A program made the position numbers and the translations under genes. A stretch of DNA of 54,121 nt from CAXBNB01 sp040151475. Its GTDB lineage: Bacteria; Bacteroidota; Bacteroidia; Cytophagales; Cyclobacteriaceae. The notes beneath the pieces were generated by a model. The model had not been told where the DNA came from, searched no databases, and worked only from the letters and a program-made list of their open reading frames with translations. Positions 37,197 to 45,991 of this stretch are shown one piece after another. The number at the start of each line of letters is the position of its first letter. Position 1 is the stretch's first letter. Location of the stretch: positions 1-54,121 of the forward strand of contig NZ_JBDKWG010000091.1 in NCBI RefSeq assembly GCF_040151475.1, written 5' to 3'.

Positions 37197-37545
37197 AATT
37201 TATCTGGTTTAAATTCTATTGCTAACTGAAGTGCGATTAATATGCCACTAGCTGATATTATATTCAACCACCTGCTGGTCAGCTCTTTGAATTAATTGCA
37301 GAATGGGTGTTTTTCTCATTACGGGAAAATGACACTCGTTATGGGAAGTCTACAAGTGCTCGAAACTCGTTAATCTGTCTGTTTGGAAGGTGATGGTATT
37401 TCCCATAAAGCATAATTATTAATGCAATACAAAGATGAGGCTATCAAAAGCATTACAGTTACACACTAAAACTTAATAGTTACATATATCACTTGTTTCA
37501 CCTTATGGGTGAAGGCGGTAGAAGAGGAGTTCTCACCCTAATTGA
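37197..37545. other. Intergenic region upstream of ice-binding gene
   Basis: There are 349 bases between the start of the ice-binding gene and the 3' end of the AraC gene, both on the minus strand. Signals for ice-binding gene control must lie here. I see a small hairpin TTCACC-TTATG-GGTGAA at 37497-37513 without a T run. A near-match -7 box (CAAAGATG on the plus strand at about 37431) is weak. No RNA gene or riboswitch is recognisable. Confidence 0.5.
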
Positions 37546-38106
37546 TCAAAGATTTTCCAGATTGCCCAGTCGCTTTTGTTTCAACTGTTTGTAAAAAGAG
37601 GGAGATAGTCCGGTGACTTTCTTAAATTGATTGGAGAGGTGGGCCACACTGCTGTAATGAAGCTTGTACGATATTTCTGTCAGGTTGAGTTCGTCGTACA
37701 GCAAAAGTTCTTTTACATACTCAATCTTGTGCATAATGATGAATTGCTGAATGGTAATCCCCTTCACTTCGGAAAAAATATTGGAGAGGTAGGTATAATC
37801 ATAACCTAGTTTTTCGCTGATAAAATTTGAATAATTCACCTGAGGGATATTGTCTGAGTAGTGGATCATCTCGATGATCACATTCTTTATCTTGTCAATC
37901 AAGATACTGCGTTTGTCATCCAAAAGCTCCAAACCTGATTTGAGCAGATTTACCTTTAGCTTATCATACTGTTCTTGTGTTATGTCTTCCAAAATCTCCA
38001 CCTTACCCAAATCAACAATAACATAGTGAATACCCAATTTTTTAAGCTCAGCCTTCACCACCATCTTACATCTGATGGTGACCATATACTTGATGTAAAG
38101 CTTCAT
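37546..38106 (-). CDS. Small AraC family transcriptional regulator
   Basis: This 186-residue protein starts at the ATG at 38106 (KLYIKYMVTIRCKMVVK); earlier codons overlap a probable promoter box. The C-terminal half is an AraC double helix-turn-helix, with FISEKLGYDYTYLSNIFSEV for the first and SYKLHYSSVAHLSNQFKKVTGLSP for the second (two helices; string shown in part). The N-terminal 80 residues carry no cupin domain but a short Bacteroidota-type segment (LGIHYVIVDLGKVEILEDIT). Targets unknown. It is adjacent to the accessory block at 38200-41340. Confidence 0.88.
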   Translation of the reverse strand: MKLYIKYMVTIRCKMVVKAELKKLGIHYVIVDLGKVEILEDITQEQYDKLKVNLLKSGLELLDDKRSILIDKIKNVIIEMIHYSDNIPQVNYSNFISEKLGYDYTYLSNIFSEVKGITIQQFIIMHKIEYVKELLLYDELNLTEISYKLHYSSVAHLSNQFKKVTGLSPSFYKQLKQKRLGNLENL

Positions 38107-38145
38107 AAACGTAAGGTAAGAAATGTCAATCACCACATGAGTCAA

Positions 38146-38153
38146 CAAAAATA
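38146..38153 (-). promoter_or_regulatory. Putative -7 element of the AraC gene
   Basis: On the minus strand this reads TATTTTTG, fitting TAnnTTTG, 39 bases before the start at 38106. The -33 box is unclear. Confidence 0.3.
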
Positions 38154-38220
38154 CTGATTTTATTGATCACAGGCCTATATATAATTTCTTTAAGGGATAT
38201 TCTTATTTCTCTGGACTTAA

Positions 38221-38370
38221 CATCTTTTGATACTTTACCATAATAACTCCACAAATAGTTGTTATTTTTATCGGACGGCAAATACTGATCCGGTCTTTAG
38301 TGGAAGATTAGGTATTGCCATAAGTCAGGTATGTTGCACAGTGCGTCATATTCAAATGTTGTGCTTCATG
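38221..38370 (+). repeat. Shared upstream element, copy 1 (before the truncated PHP-ATPase gene)
   Basis: This non-coding stretch shares with 52715-52836, in the same order, CATCTTT, ATAATAAC, the exact 19-mer AAATAGTTGTTATTTTTAT (38253-38271), and AATGTTGTG (38355-38363) near a small dyad (GCAC-A-GTGC, 38336-38344). ATAATAAC and GTTATT form an imperfect inverted repeat. Both copies lie just before an accessory gene on the plus strand. The nature is unknown: an insertion scar, an attC-like site or a shared promoter region are all possible. Confidence 0.6.
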
Positions 38371-38432
38371 CTGCTATGAATTGACATTATCTGGACAAAT
38401 CTTGCTTTGGCTATCGTTACTAAATATTGAAA

Positions 38433-39935
38433 ATGGATAAAATTGAAAAGGGTTCTGAATGGCGAAAGTGGGATTTACATTTTCACACACCATCTTCATA
38501 TGATTACGGAGACAAGTCTGTTACTAATCAAGAAATCATAGATGTATTGGCAAATCATTCAATTTCTGTAGTTGCAATTACTGATCATCATCATATCGAC
38601 ATTTCTAGAATTCGGGAATTGCAAGTTTTGGGCTTATTAAAAGGGATTACAGTTTTACCAGGGATTGAATTTTTATCAGATGCAAAAGGAAAAGCTCCTG
38701 TCCATTTTATCGGTATCTTCTCAGAAAACTGTAACCTTGAATACGTTTGGGGACAGATCGAAAACAGGACCAGCATCTCGAAAATTAAAGGTGAGAATAA
38801 AAAGCACAATGAGGTTTACTGTCATCTCGATAACACCATCGACCTGATTCACGAGTTGGGAGGATTGGCAACTATTCATGCTGGAGACAAATCCAACAGC
38901 ATCGAAAATATTACGCATTCATTGGCTCATGGAGAGGCTCAAAAGACTGAGATTGCTGAAAAAATAGACTTCTATGAGCTTGGCAAAGTAGATGATAAAC
39001 AGGGGTATGTTGATTTAGTATTTCCTGCTATCAAAAAGCACATTCCAATGATAATATGCTCAGACAACCATAATATCAAAAAATATATCCTCAAGGAAAA
39101 CTGTTGGATTAAGGCCGACAATACTTTTGAAGGATTAAAGCAAGTTGTTTATGAACCGAAGCAGAGGGTTAGAATTCAAGCATTAAAGCCACATCAAAAA
39201 GCGGGTTATCAAACAATCGAATCTGTGAAAGTAACTCACAGTAGTTTCCATCCCCAAACAATTTATTTCAATCAAAATCTAAATTCCATAATTGGAGGAC
39301 GGTCAACAGGCAAATCAATATTACTTGGCTCAATAGCGAAAAGGTTGAAGTGTGATAAAGATGTTAAAACAGACAACATAGATTATTCGAATTTTGTCAA
39401 CGAAGTAACCGAAAACATAACAGTTACTTGGAAGGACGGAACCGTGAATGATAACCGTGACATTGAATATTTTCCTCAAAGCTACATGTACAGCTTGGCT
39501 AAAAACAAAAACAAGGAGCTTGACAGGCTAATTGAGGGAATTATCAAGCAAGACCATGCTAAAAATCAATTAATCTCAAATTACGAGACCTTTAGTAGTG
39601 AAAACAATACTGAAATCACAAATAAGGTCAATAAGGTATTTCAATTGATCGAAGAGCTAAACAAAAGGAAATCCTTACTCAAAGAAAAAGGGGATAAAAA
39701 GGGAATAGAAGCCGAAATTGAAATTTTAAATAAGGAATTACAAGAGTTAAAAGGCAAATCAGAAATCTCGGAGATCGACCTAGAAAAGTACTCGGAATTC
39801 AAAAGTGATAAAGATGAGCTATCAAAGTCAAACCAATTCTTTGATGACGAAATTTCTCGGATTGAGAATCTCAAAGAGAGATTTTTTATAACCAAGGAAA
39901 TAGATTTTGATTTAGTATTTCTAGTATCCGACTAA
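38433..39935 (+). pseudogene. trlF: PHP-domain ATPase (TrlF/Ppl-like), 3'-truncated by an IS element
   Basis: About 500 residues remain of a protein that usually runs to 900 or more. I start at the ATG at 38433; an upstream TTG adds two residues. N-terminal PHP phosphoesterase domain: H16-F-H18 in DLHFHTPSS, D51-H52 in AITDHHHID, GIEF, IHAGDKS and CSDNHN, all metal-site blocks present. ABC/SMC-like ATPase: Walker A GGRSTGKS (288-295), then a coiled coil from about 385 to 475. The rest of the ATPase (signature and Walker B) is missing. The last five codons, FLVSD, and the stop lie at or in the IS terminal repeat. Single-gene PHP-ATPases of this kind (Ppl) have been reported to act against phage; here the gene is very likely inactive. 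Confidence 0.82.
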
Positions 39936-39972
39936 CTTTGAGAAGTTCAATAACAGTTAGTTTAGGTTGAAA

Positions 39973-41225
39973 TTAAGGAGATTTTCCAAGATTTTCAAAA
40001 ATACCCCCCTGTTTACTGTTAAATAAGTTTAGTTGCATTATTTGAATAGTCCTTTCCTGAGCTACCGGAGCATTTCTTTTGAGTAATTTAATCAGTGACA
40101 GATACGATCCAAGGTTATTTGAAGCCATCGAAACAATTGTGATGAACAATTCACATTCTTTGACTTGTCGGTGAATGACCGTAAAGATTAAATTGGCTAT
40201 TAATGCCACCCACACCTGTGTTTTGATTCCTTCGGGGCTGTCCGAGAAAAACCAGCCCAATTCAAAGTTCTGTTTGATTTGCTTGAACAATACTTCAATA
40301 TTCCACCTGTGTTTATAGAGCTGGATAATGGTATAGACATCATAGTCGAACATATTGGAAACAAACTTCAATATGTTTCCTGATGCAGGATCTTTGTATG
40401 TAATCAAACGGGCCTTTAGGATAGTTTCTTTGGTTTTTAACTGGATTTCAAGGTCAGAAATGACCCCTCCCCGAGCATATTGAGTAATGTGGTTGGGCTG
40501 TCCGGATAAAACTTCATAGTCCGCATTTTCATTCAGTCGGGTTACATAGAAAACACCTTGCCCTGTCCATTCTTGCCACACCTTGTAGCTTACATACCCT
40601 TTGTCAAAAACATAAATAGTCCCTGATCTGGGGTTCAGCTGTCCGAGGAATGTTTTATCGTTACACGCAGCTTCGCTCAAAGAAATTAAATCAGGTGCAA
40701 AACCTGATAAAGGCATTTTGGCATGTACTTTCAAACCACCCTTCTTTTTACCATTTAAAGAATTGCGCCCTGCCCCTTTAAACACTTCTACAAACATACT
40801 CACCGTAGAAGAATCAAAAATCTCAACTTTAGAAGGGTCAACCTCTCCTCCAATAAACATAGTAATGTACCCCTTGACAGATATGGTTCATAGTGCTTGT
40901 ATAAGCTATTGTATATACTGCCAAATACATCACTGCAACGGTTAATGTTTGCATCGCTTAACGTGCTGGTGGCAGGAAGCTTCTCTATACCCAAATAGCA
41001 CAATTTGCCTTCAAGGAAAAGTAGGGCTTTGCATAAATTGCGAAGAGAATGGCATCTGGAAATTACCCCATAGAATAAAAATACCAATTGACGATAGGTC
41101 GTCATCACTTTGTAATAGTGATCTGATTGGTGCTCTTTCACACATTGCTCAACCAAATTAAATGGTATGAAAGAAAGAAGTTGGCAAATAACTGGTTGAC
41201 CTGATAAATTTGTACTTTTAACCAT
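39973..41225 (-). pseudogene. IS4-family transposase with a one-base frameshift
   Basis: The N-terminal part (41225 back to about 40865) shows the DUF4372 region of IS4-like transposases: VICQLLSFIPFNLVEQCV, then TTYRQLVFLFYGVISRCHSLR. The C-terminal part (295 residues to 39973) is the DDE domain, with the FDSSTVSMF Asp, VFDKGYVSYKVW Asp and the HRWNIEVLFKQIKQ Glu (Y-R-E region). The frame breaks near AAGGGG (about 40873): the second frame reads on as GYITMFIGGEVDPSK. No X-XXY-YYZ slippery string is present there, so I read this as a lost base rather than programmed shifting; a sequencing error is also possible. Confidence 0.85.
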
Positions 41226-41260
41226 GATGTTTCAGTGGTGAGAAACTCAAACATCATCAT

Positions 41261-41285
41261 ATTGGTGGAGGTTTCCTCCACCAAT
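41261..41285. repeat. Perfect hairpin upstream of the transposase, inside the IS
   Basis: ATTGGTGGAGG and CCTCCACCAAT form an 11-base perfect inverted repeat with loop TTT, between the right end of the IS and the transposase start. It could block read-through from outside transcripts or hide the transposase start, as known for other IS. There is no T run after it on either strand. Confidence 0.7.
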
Positions 41286-41414
41286 TGTACTTTTCTTATA
41301 TTAATACTGATAACATAGCTTTTAATCGGATACCAGTATTATTAAATCATTAATTACTAAAATATTTGAACAAATTATTACTCAATTGGGTTCTGAGTAA
41401 TTAAATTTAAATCC

Positions 41415-43505
41415 ATGAGTGAACTGCATATTACTGAAGATTTGTCTGAAAAGTTCCCGTTTCAAGATCGTGACGTGAGTTGGCTTGCTTTTAACCGACG
41501 GGTTTTGATGGAAGCAAAAGACAAGTCTAATCCTATATTCGAGCGGCTTAGGTTTTTGGCTATATATTCTTCCAATCAGGATGAATTTTTCAGGGTAAGG
41601 GTAGCAGATATCAGGCAGTTGGTAGAAATCAATAAGAGAAAAATCAATGCCGCTATCGACGTAGAGCCTGAGCGTGTACTCAAAGAAGTACATAGTATTA
41701 TTCGTACTCAAATGGACGAGTATGGGGATACCTTAAGAAATGGGGTGCTCAAAGACCTGGAAAAGGAGGGGGTTTTTATATGCGATTATCGGGATTTGAA
41801 TGAGAAGCAAAAGGCTGAATGCTTGTTTTATTTTAAGACCAAAGTTCTGGCATTTATACAACCATTTTTTTTTAGTACAGCAAATCGTGAACGCTTTCTC
41901 AATAATAGAGAACTGTACTATGTATTGCGCCTTAAAGATGTTTTTTCAGGACGTATTGAATATGCATATCTCAATATTCCTTCCGATAAGTTGTCAAGGT
42001 TTTTTGAAGTTCCTGCCCGAAAGGGGAGACATATTTTTGTGTATTTGGATGATATAGTTCAAATGCATCTGGACTTTATATTTCCAGACTTTGAAATACT
42101 GGAATGTAGGGCTGTGAAACTGAATAAAGACGCTGATTTGCATATTGAAGATGAATACAGCGGAGATTTGGTGAGCAAGATTCAAAAGCAGATAAGTAAA
42201 AGAAACCTGGGTACACCTTCCAGGTTTTTGTATGACTCGGCTATTTCCACAGAGCTTTTGGAGTTTATTACCGAAGCTTTTAATCTATCGCCGGATGATA
42301 TGGTGCCCGGTGGGTCTCATCACAATTTGATGGATTTCTTTGGATTGCCCAATCCGATAGGAGCCAGATTAGAATTCCCTAAATTGACACCTTTGCGCCA
42401 TTATAAAATTGAAACACACAGGTCGATTTTTTCTGCTATAGATGATTCCGATCAGCTACTGCATTTTCCCTATCATTCTTACAATTATATTCTTCAGTTT
42501 TTCAACCAGGCAGCTATTGATCCCCATGTAAAGCAGGTAAAAGTTGCTTTTTACAGAATGGCTAAAAACTCCATAATAGGAGAATCACTGATCAGTGCTG
42601 CCAAAAATGGAAAAGAAGTTACTGTTTTCATGGAACTTAAGGCACGGTTTGATGAAGCCAATAACCTGATGTGGGCTGAAAAGATGCAGGATGCCGGAGT
42701 AAAGGTGATTTACAGTATTCCGGGGCTGAAAGTACATGCAAAAGTGGCATTGGTGAGAAAGAAAATGGAGGACGGTTCAATTCGGAATTATTCATTTCTG
42801 GGAACTGGAAACCTGAATGAAGATACGGCAAGAATCTATTCCGACCAGGGATTGCTAACCTGCCATAAAAAAATAGGAGAAGAACTCAATGATTTGTTCA
42901 ATTACCTTTACCGCAGAAAACCACCCAAGCCTTTTAAACATTTGTTTGTTTCTCAATTCAATATTATCGACAACCTGAAGAGGCTTATTGATAGAGAAAT
43001 CAGCCATGTGAAAAAAGGCAAGAAAGGAAAAATCGTAATAAAACTCAATAACCTTCAGGAAAGGGTGATGATCGAAAAGTTATATGAAGCGAGTCAGGCT
43101 GGTGTGCAGATAGAAATGATAGTCAGGAGTGTGTGCTGTTTGGTGCCGGGTGTGCCGGGAATCAGTGAAAATATTACAGTTAGGAGAATCGTTGATCGGT
43201 TTTTGGAGCACTCCAGGATGTTTTTATTTCATAACAATGGAGCTGAGGAGGTATTTATGGGATCGGCGGATTGGATGAAAAGAAACCTTAGGAGCAGAAT
43301 TGAAGTCATATTCCCTGTTTACAATAAAGACCTCAAACGTCAAATCAAAGATTTGCTGGAGGTGCAATTTGCAGACAATGTAAAGGCTGTAATGATTGGC
43401 CAGAACAACGACAACATACCTATCCCAATATCAGAAGAAGAGCCAAGAGTACAGGCACAACTGGCTTCTTATGACTTGGTAAAAGCATGGGAAGGTGTAA
43501 AATAA
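41415..43505 (+). CDS. ppk1: Polyphosphate kinase 1
   Basis: Ppk1 reversibly makes long polyphosphate chains from ATP. The 696 residues show the four-domain order N-H-C1-C2: RDVSWLAFNRRVLMEA, SSNQDEFFRVRVADIRQL, then C1 with the phospholipase-D-like HAKVALVRKKMEDGS whose His is the phosphorylated residue, and C2 with FHNNGAEEVFMGSADWMKRNL (part). It starts 78 bases after the IS end, so its native promoter region may have been partly replaced. The gene itself is whole. Confidence 0.96.
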   Translation: MSELHITEDLSEKFPFQDRDVSWLAFNRRVLMEAKDKSNPIFERLRFLAIYSSNQDEFFRVRVADIRQLVEINKRKINAAIDVEPERVLKEVHSIIRTQMDEYGDTLRNGVLKDLEKEGVFICDYRDLNEKQKAECLFYFKTKVLAFIQPFFFSTANRERFLNNRELYYVLRLKDVFSGRIEYAYLNIPSDKLSRFFEVPARKGRHIFVYLDDIVQMHLDFIFPDFEILECRAVKLNKDADLHIEDEYSGDLVSKIQKQISKRNLGTPSRFLYDSAISTELLEFITEAFNLSPDDMVPGGSHHNLMDFFGLPNPIGARLEFPKLTPLRHYKIETHRSIFSAIDDSDQLLHFPYHSYNYILQFFNQAAIDPHVKQVKVAFYRMAKNSIIGESLISAAKNGKEVTVFMELKARFDEANNLMWAEKMQDAGVKVIYSIPGLKVHAKVALVRKKMEDGSIRNYSFLGTGNLNEDTARIYSDQGLLTCHKKIGEELNDLFNYLYRRKPPKPFKHLFVSQFNIIDNLKRLIDREISHVKKGKKGKIVIKLNNLQERVMIEKLYEASQAGVQIEMIVRSVCCLVPGVPGISENITVRRIVDRFLEHSRMFLFHNNGAEEVFMGSADWMKRNLRSRIEVIFPVYNKDLKRQIKDLLEVQFADNVKAVMIGQNNDNIPIPISEEEPRVQAQLASYDLVKAWEGVK

Positions 43506-43523
43506 AGAACCTTTATTAACGAA

Positions 43524-44087
43524 TTAAATGGCTACAGGAATTAATGTTTCCGGAAGCTGGTCAGGAGTATATTCTCCCGGTTTGTTCTTTTTCATGTATT
43601 TTTTCATCCTCAAAAAGAGCATGATACTCATGAAAATACCTAACGCTCCAAAAATTATTTGTCCACCTATCAACATCACAATACTCACAATAGGGAAAAG
43701 AATGCCTGCGATTATGAAAACAGCCATACTTGCAAAATAGCCCACGGAACTAATACCTTTTTTGTATTTGATACCCAAGTCTGATGCATTCAATATTTTA
43801 TGCAATCCATTTATAAAATTAGAATAGTCAGCACTTCTGTCTTCAAAATTTGCGATACCTGCATAGTGCTGCGATTTGAACAAAAGGTTGCTTCCGTTTT
43901 TAAGCTTGAGGTCACATTGATAAAACGAATTGTGTTTGGTAGAAACAAAAGAGAGGTTCACCTGAAGTATGTCAGCATACTTGACTAATGAGACAACCCC
44001 ATCATGGTCTGTAATTTTAATTCCATCCTGAGTAAGCTCGTAAGATTTTTCCTTTTCAAATGCCGATTTTCTGTATGCGTAGTTCAT
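43524..44087 (-). CDS. Membrane protein of unknown function
   Basis: The protein has 187 residues. The N-terminal 110 residues are soluble and beta-rich (YELTQDGIKITDHDGVVSLV, then VKYADILQVNLSFVSTKH), resembling a PH-like domain, but I am not certain. Two transmembrane segments follow at about 118-137 and 140-160 (VGYFASMAVFIIAGILFPIV and IIFGALGIFMSIMLFL), with a basic tail (RMKKYMKKNKPGEYTP). It converges on ppk1 with 18 bases between stops. No family name is supported. Confidence 0.65.
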   Translation of the reverse strand: MNYAYRKSAFEKEKSYELTQDGIKITDHDGVVSLVKYADILQVNLSFVSTKHNSFYQCDLKLKNGSNLLFKSQHYAGIANFEDRSADYSNFINGLHKILNASDLGIKYKKGISSVGYFASMAVFIIAGILFPIVSIVMLIGGQIIFGALGIFMSIMLFLRMKKYMKKNKPGEYTPDQLPETLIPVAI

Positions 44088-44403
44088 TTTTTATAGTGTT
44101 AGGTTTTCTTTGTTCAAAAGAAAGCCGTTTCACAGTGATTTAGAATACCCTCAAGATGGTATTTTGAGCAAATCTTAGAGACTGTCTCACAAGGGCTGGT
44201 TTCTTTTTTATCAAGAAGTACTTAGGCAAGTATCTTCAGAAGATGCACAAAGATGCTGCTAAAACTAGGACAAGCGTAGATAATTGAAGTAAGCTATTTA
44301 AATCCTTTGCAAGGTATTGGCAAAACTAATTTGGTAACACTATCCATCTTCAGTATTTTAGACACACAATAGCTCTTGAATCTTTTTTACAACAGAAATT
44401 ACT
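44088..44403. other. Intergenic region before the CE15-like gene
   Basis: The 316 bases hold a promoter candidate (44330-44361) and, at about 44178-44188, the dyad GAGAC-T-GTCTC inside AGAGACTGTCTCACAAGG, a string that resembles ends of insertion-sequence remnants in related genomes (from memory). No gene is visible. Confidence 0.45.
44330..44361 (+). promoter_or_regulatory. Putative promoter of the CE15-like gene
   Basis: TTTG (44330-44333) is followed after 20 bases by TATTTTAG (44354-44361), 7 of 8 with TAnnTTTG. It leaves a leader of about 40 bases to the ATG. Confidence 0.4.
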
Positions 44404-45663
44404 ATGAAACTACCCTTAATTTTTTGTTCATGCATTTTACTTGGTTCCCTATGCTTTGGTCAGGCCAATTATGATGAAGCCAAGGTGCCAGACTACACTT
44501 TACCGTCATTGATGATTTCTCAAGAAGGAAAAAAGATTAGCAATATAGACGACTGGCAAAATATACGCAGACCTGAACTGCTATCCCTTTTTGAACAAAA
44601 TGTTTATGGTAAGATTCCGGATTTTAAATATGAGATGGATTTTAAAGTTGGAAAGATCGATAAGAAGGCACTGTCAGGTAAAGCCTATGCAAAAGAAGTG
44701 GTTGTAAGTTTTTACAATGAAAGGGATACGGTGGATATGACCATCATGATTTTTTTACCTGCGAAAAGTAAAAAGGCTGTCCCTCTTTTCCTTGGGTACA
44801 ATTTCTATGGCAATCAAAGCATTCATCCTTATCCTGAGATCACTATTTCTGAAAGTTATGTAAACAACAGCACCAAATTGGGAGTGACTGGTAACAAGGT
44901 AGATGAATCAAGCCGTGGCATGCGCTCAAGCAGGTGGGCTGTTGAGCGGATTTTGGAAAGGGGCTATGGACTGGCAGTCATTCACTATGCCGATGTTGAT
45001 CCAGACTTTGATGATGGATTTAAAAATGGTATCCACCGACTGGTAGATGAAGAGTCAGCTAAAAACTGGCCGTCTATTTCCGCCTGGGCATGGGGACTGT
45101 CCCGGGCTCTGGACTATATAGAAACTGATTCTAAAATTGATGAAAAGAGAATTGCAGTATTCGGCCATTCCAGATTAGGTAAAACATCCCTTTGGGCAGG
45201 GGCGTTGGATCAGAGGTTTGCATTGGTGATATCCAATGACTCTGGTTGCGGAGGTGCGGCATTGTCCAAAAGGCAATTTGGTGAAACCGTTCAGGTAATC
45301 AACACGGCTTTTCCGCACTGGTTCAATAGTAAATTTAAGGAGTACAACAGCAATGAAGCAAACTTACCCATCGACCAACACATGCTCATCGCATTGATGG
45401 CTCCACGACCCGTATATGTAGCCAGTGCGGTAGATGACCGATGGGCAGATCCCAGGGGTGAGTTTCTTTCCATATATCATGCCAGTAAGGCATTCAAGCT
45501 GTATGGTGGTGACGTGATGACCTCCGACGAAATGCCGGAAATAGATTCTCCGGTAATCAGAGGCAAGCAGGCTTATCACATTCGCACCGGAGGGCATGAT
45601 GTAACTTCGTTCGATTGGGAAAAGTACATGGATTTTGCAGATATCCATTTAAAAAAGCTCTAA
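44404..45663 (+). CDS. Secreted alpha/beta hydrolase, glucuronoyl esterase-like (CE15)
   Basis: This is an exported 419-residue protein with signal peptide ending SLCFGQA. The serine hydrolase elbow is GHSRLGKTSLWAG (Ser about 255), in the GxSRxGK form typical of CE15 4-O-methyl-glucuronoyl methylesterases. The fold continues with SNDSGCGGAALSKRQFGE and MAPRPVYVASAVDDRWADP, and the catalytic His lies in RTGGHDVTSFDW (about 399). CE15 enzymes split ester links between lignin and glucuronoxylan, though marine homologues may act on other uronic esters. It probably works with the sugar locus downstream, with the divergent AraC gene in between. Confidence 0.87.
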   Translation: MKLPLIFCSCILLGSLCFGQANYDEAKVPDYTLPSLMISQEGKKISNIDDWQNIRRPELLSLFEQNVYGKIPDFKYEMDFKVGKIDKKALSGKAYAKEVVVSFYNERDTVDMTIMIFLPAKSKKAVPLFLGYNFYGNQSIHPYPEITISESYVNNSTKLGVTGNKVDESSRGMRSSRWAVERILERGYGLAVIHYADVDPDFDDGFKNGIHRLVDEESAKNWPSISAWAWGLSRALDYIETDSKIDEKRIAVFGHSRLGKTSLWAGALDQRFALVISNDSGCGGAALSKRQFGETVQVINTAFPHWFNSKFKEYNSNEANLPIDQHMLIALMAPRPVYVASAVDDRWADPRGEFLSIYHASKAFKLYGGDVMTSDEMPEIDSPVIRGKQAYHIRTGGHDVTSFDWEKYMDFADIHLKKL

Positions 45664-45991
45664 ACAGTATTGTTGAGCACTTAAAAACAAAACCTCTTTA
45701 CCGTATAGTAACCATAGCAGTCACGCTATGTAAAATGCCTCCTTGTCATCCCAACTTTTGAGGCCATGTCTACCGAGGTAGAGATCTTTTTTGATTATTT
45801 GGGCAGTAAGAAAGATTTCTCCTTCGTCGAAAAGACAAAATAGCCTAAACTGACAGCAATAGCATCAATTGTGGTATTTTTTAGCATGACAGTCTGAACC
45901 CTTGAGCAGACCCCTGTATAACTTGACGGTAGTCATGTGGGGATAGTAGATTAAATGCGATTGTTCTGCCTTGAACAGTGTTGTAGTGTAT
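45664..45991. other. Intergenic region with a dispersed-repeat remnant
   Basis: There are 328 bases between converging genes. Nothing coding is seen; the repeat-like element at 45743-45840 occupies the middle. The remaining ends show no strong terminator hairpin. Confidence 0.45.
45743..45840. repeat. Degenerate dispersed intergenic repeat
   Basis: The element opens with TTGTCATCCC and closes with TTCGTCGAAAAGACAAAA, with AGAGATCTTTTTT and AAAGATTTCTCC as inner inverted arms. I recall strings of this type (GTCATCCC ... TCGTCGAAATGACA) as multi-copy intergenic repeats in Bacteroidota. Only this one copy is in the window, so the call rests on memory and on the inverted arms. Confidence 0.45.

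Larger units (their letters stand above)
39921..41336 (-). mobile_element. IS4-family-like insertion sequence, frameshifted
   Basis: The element is about 1416 bases. The left end reads CTAGTATCCGACTAA inward (39921-39935) and the right end reads CTGGTATCCGATTAA inward (41336 back to 41322), 13 of 15 positions alike, which I take as terminal inverted repeats. Inside is one transposase in two frames. I see no target duplication: TATTT precedes and TATTA follows, at best a degraded match. Since the interrupted gene does not resume on the right, a flanking deletion has probably removed one side. Confidence 0.82.

Noticed and set aside
37497..37513. Terminator for the small AraC gene
   Set aside because: The hairpin has only six pairs and no T run on the minus strand.
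40860..40885. Programmed -1 frameshift in the transposase
   Set aside because: The site reads TCAAGGGGT in frame, which does not fit the X-XXY-YYZ rule, and IS4-type transposases are normally made from one frame.
39909..41347. Target-site duplication flanking the IS
   Set aside because: The best flanking match is TATTT against TATTA, too short and imperfect to claim.
41337..41414. Possible continuation of the PHP-ATPase gene to the right of the IS
   Set aside because: The 78 bases before ppk1 are AT-rich with stops in all useful frames and do not carry Walker B or signature motifs.
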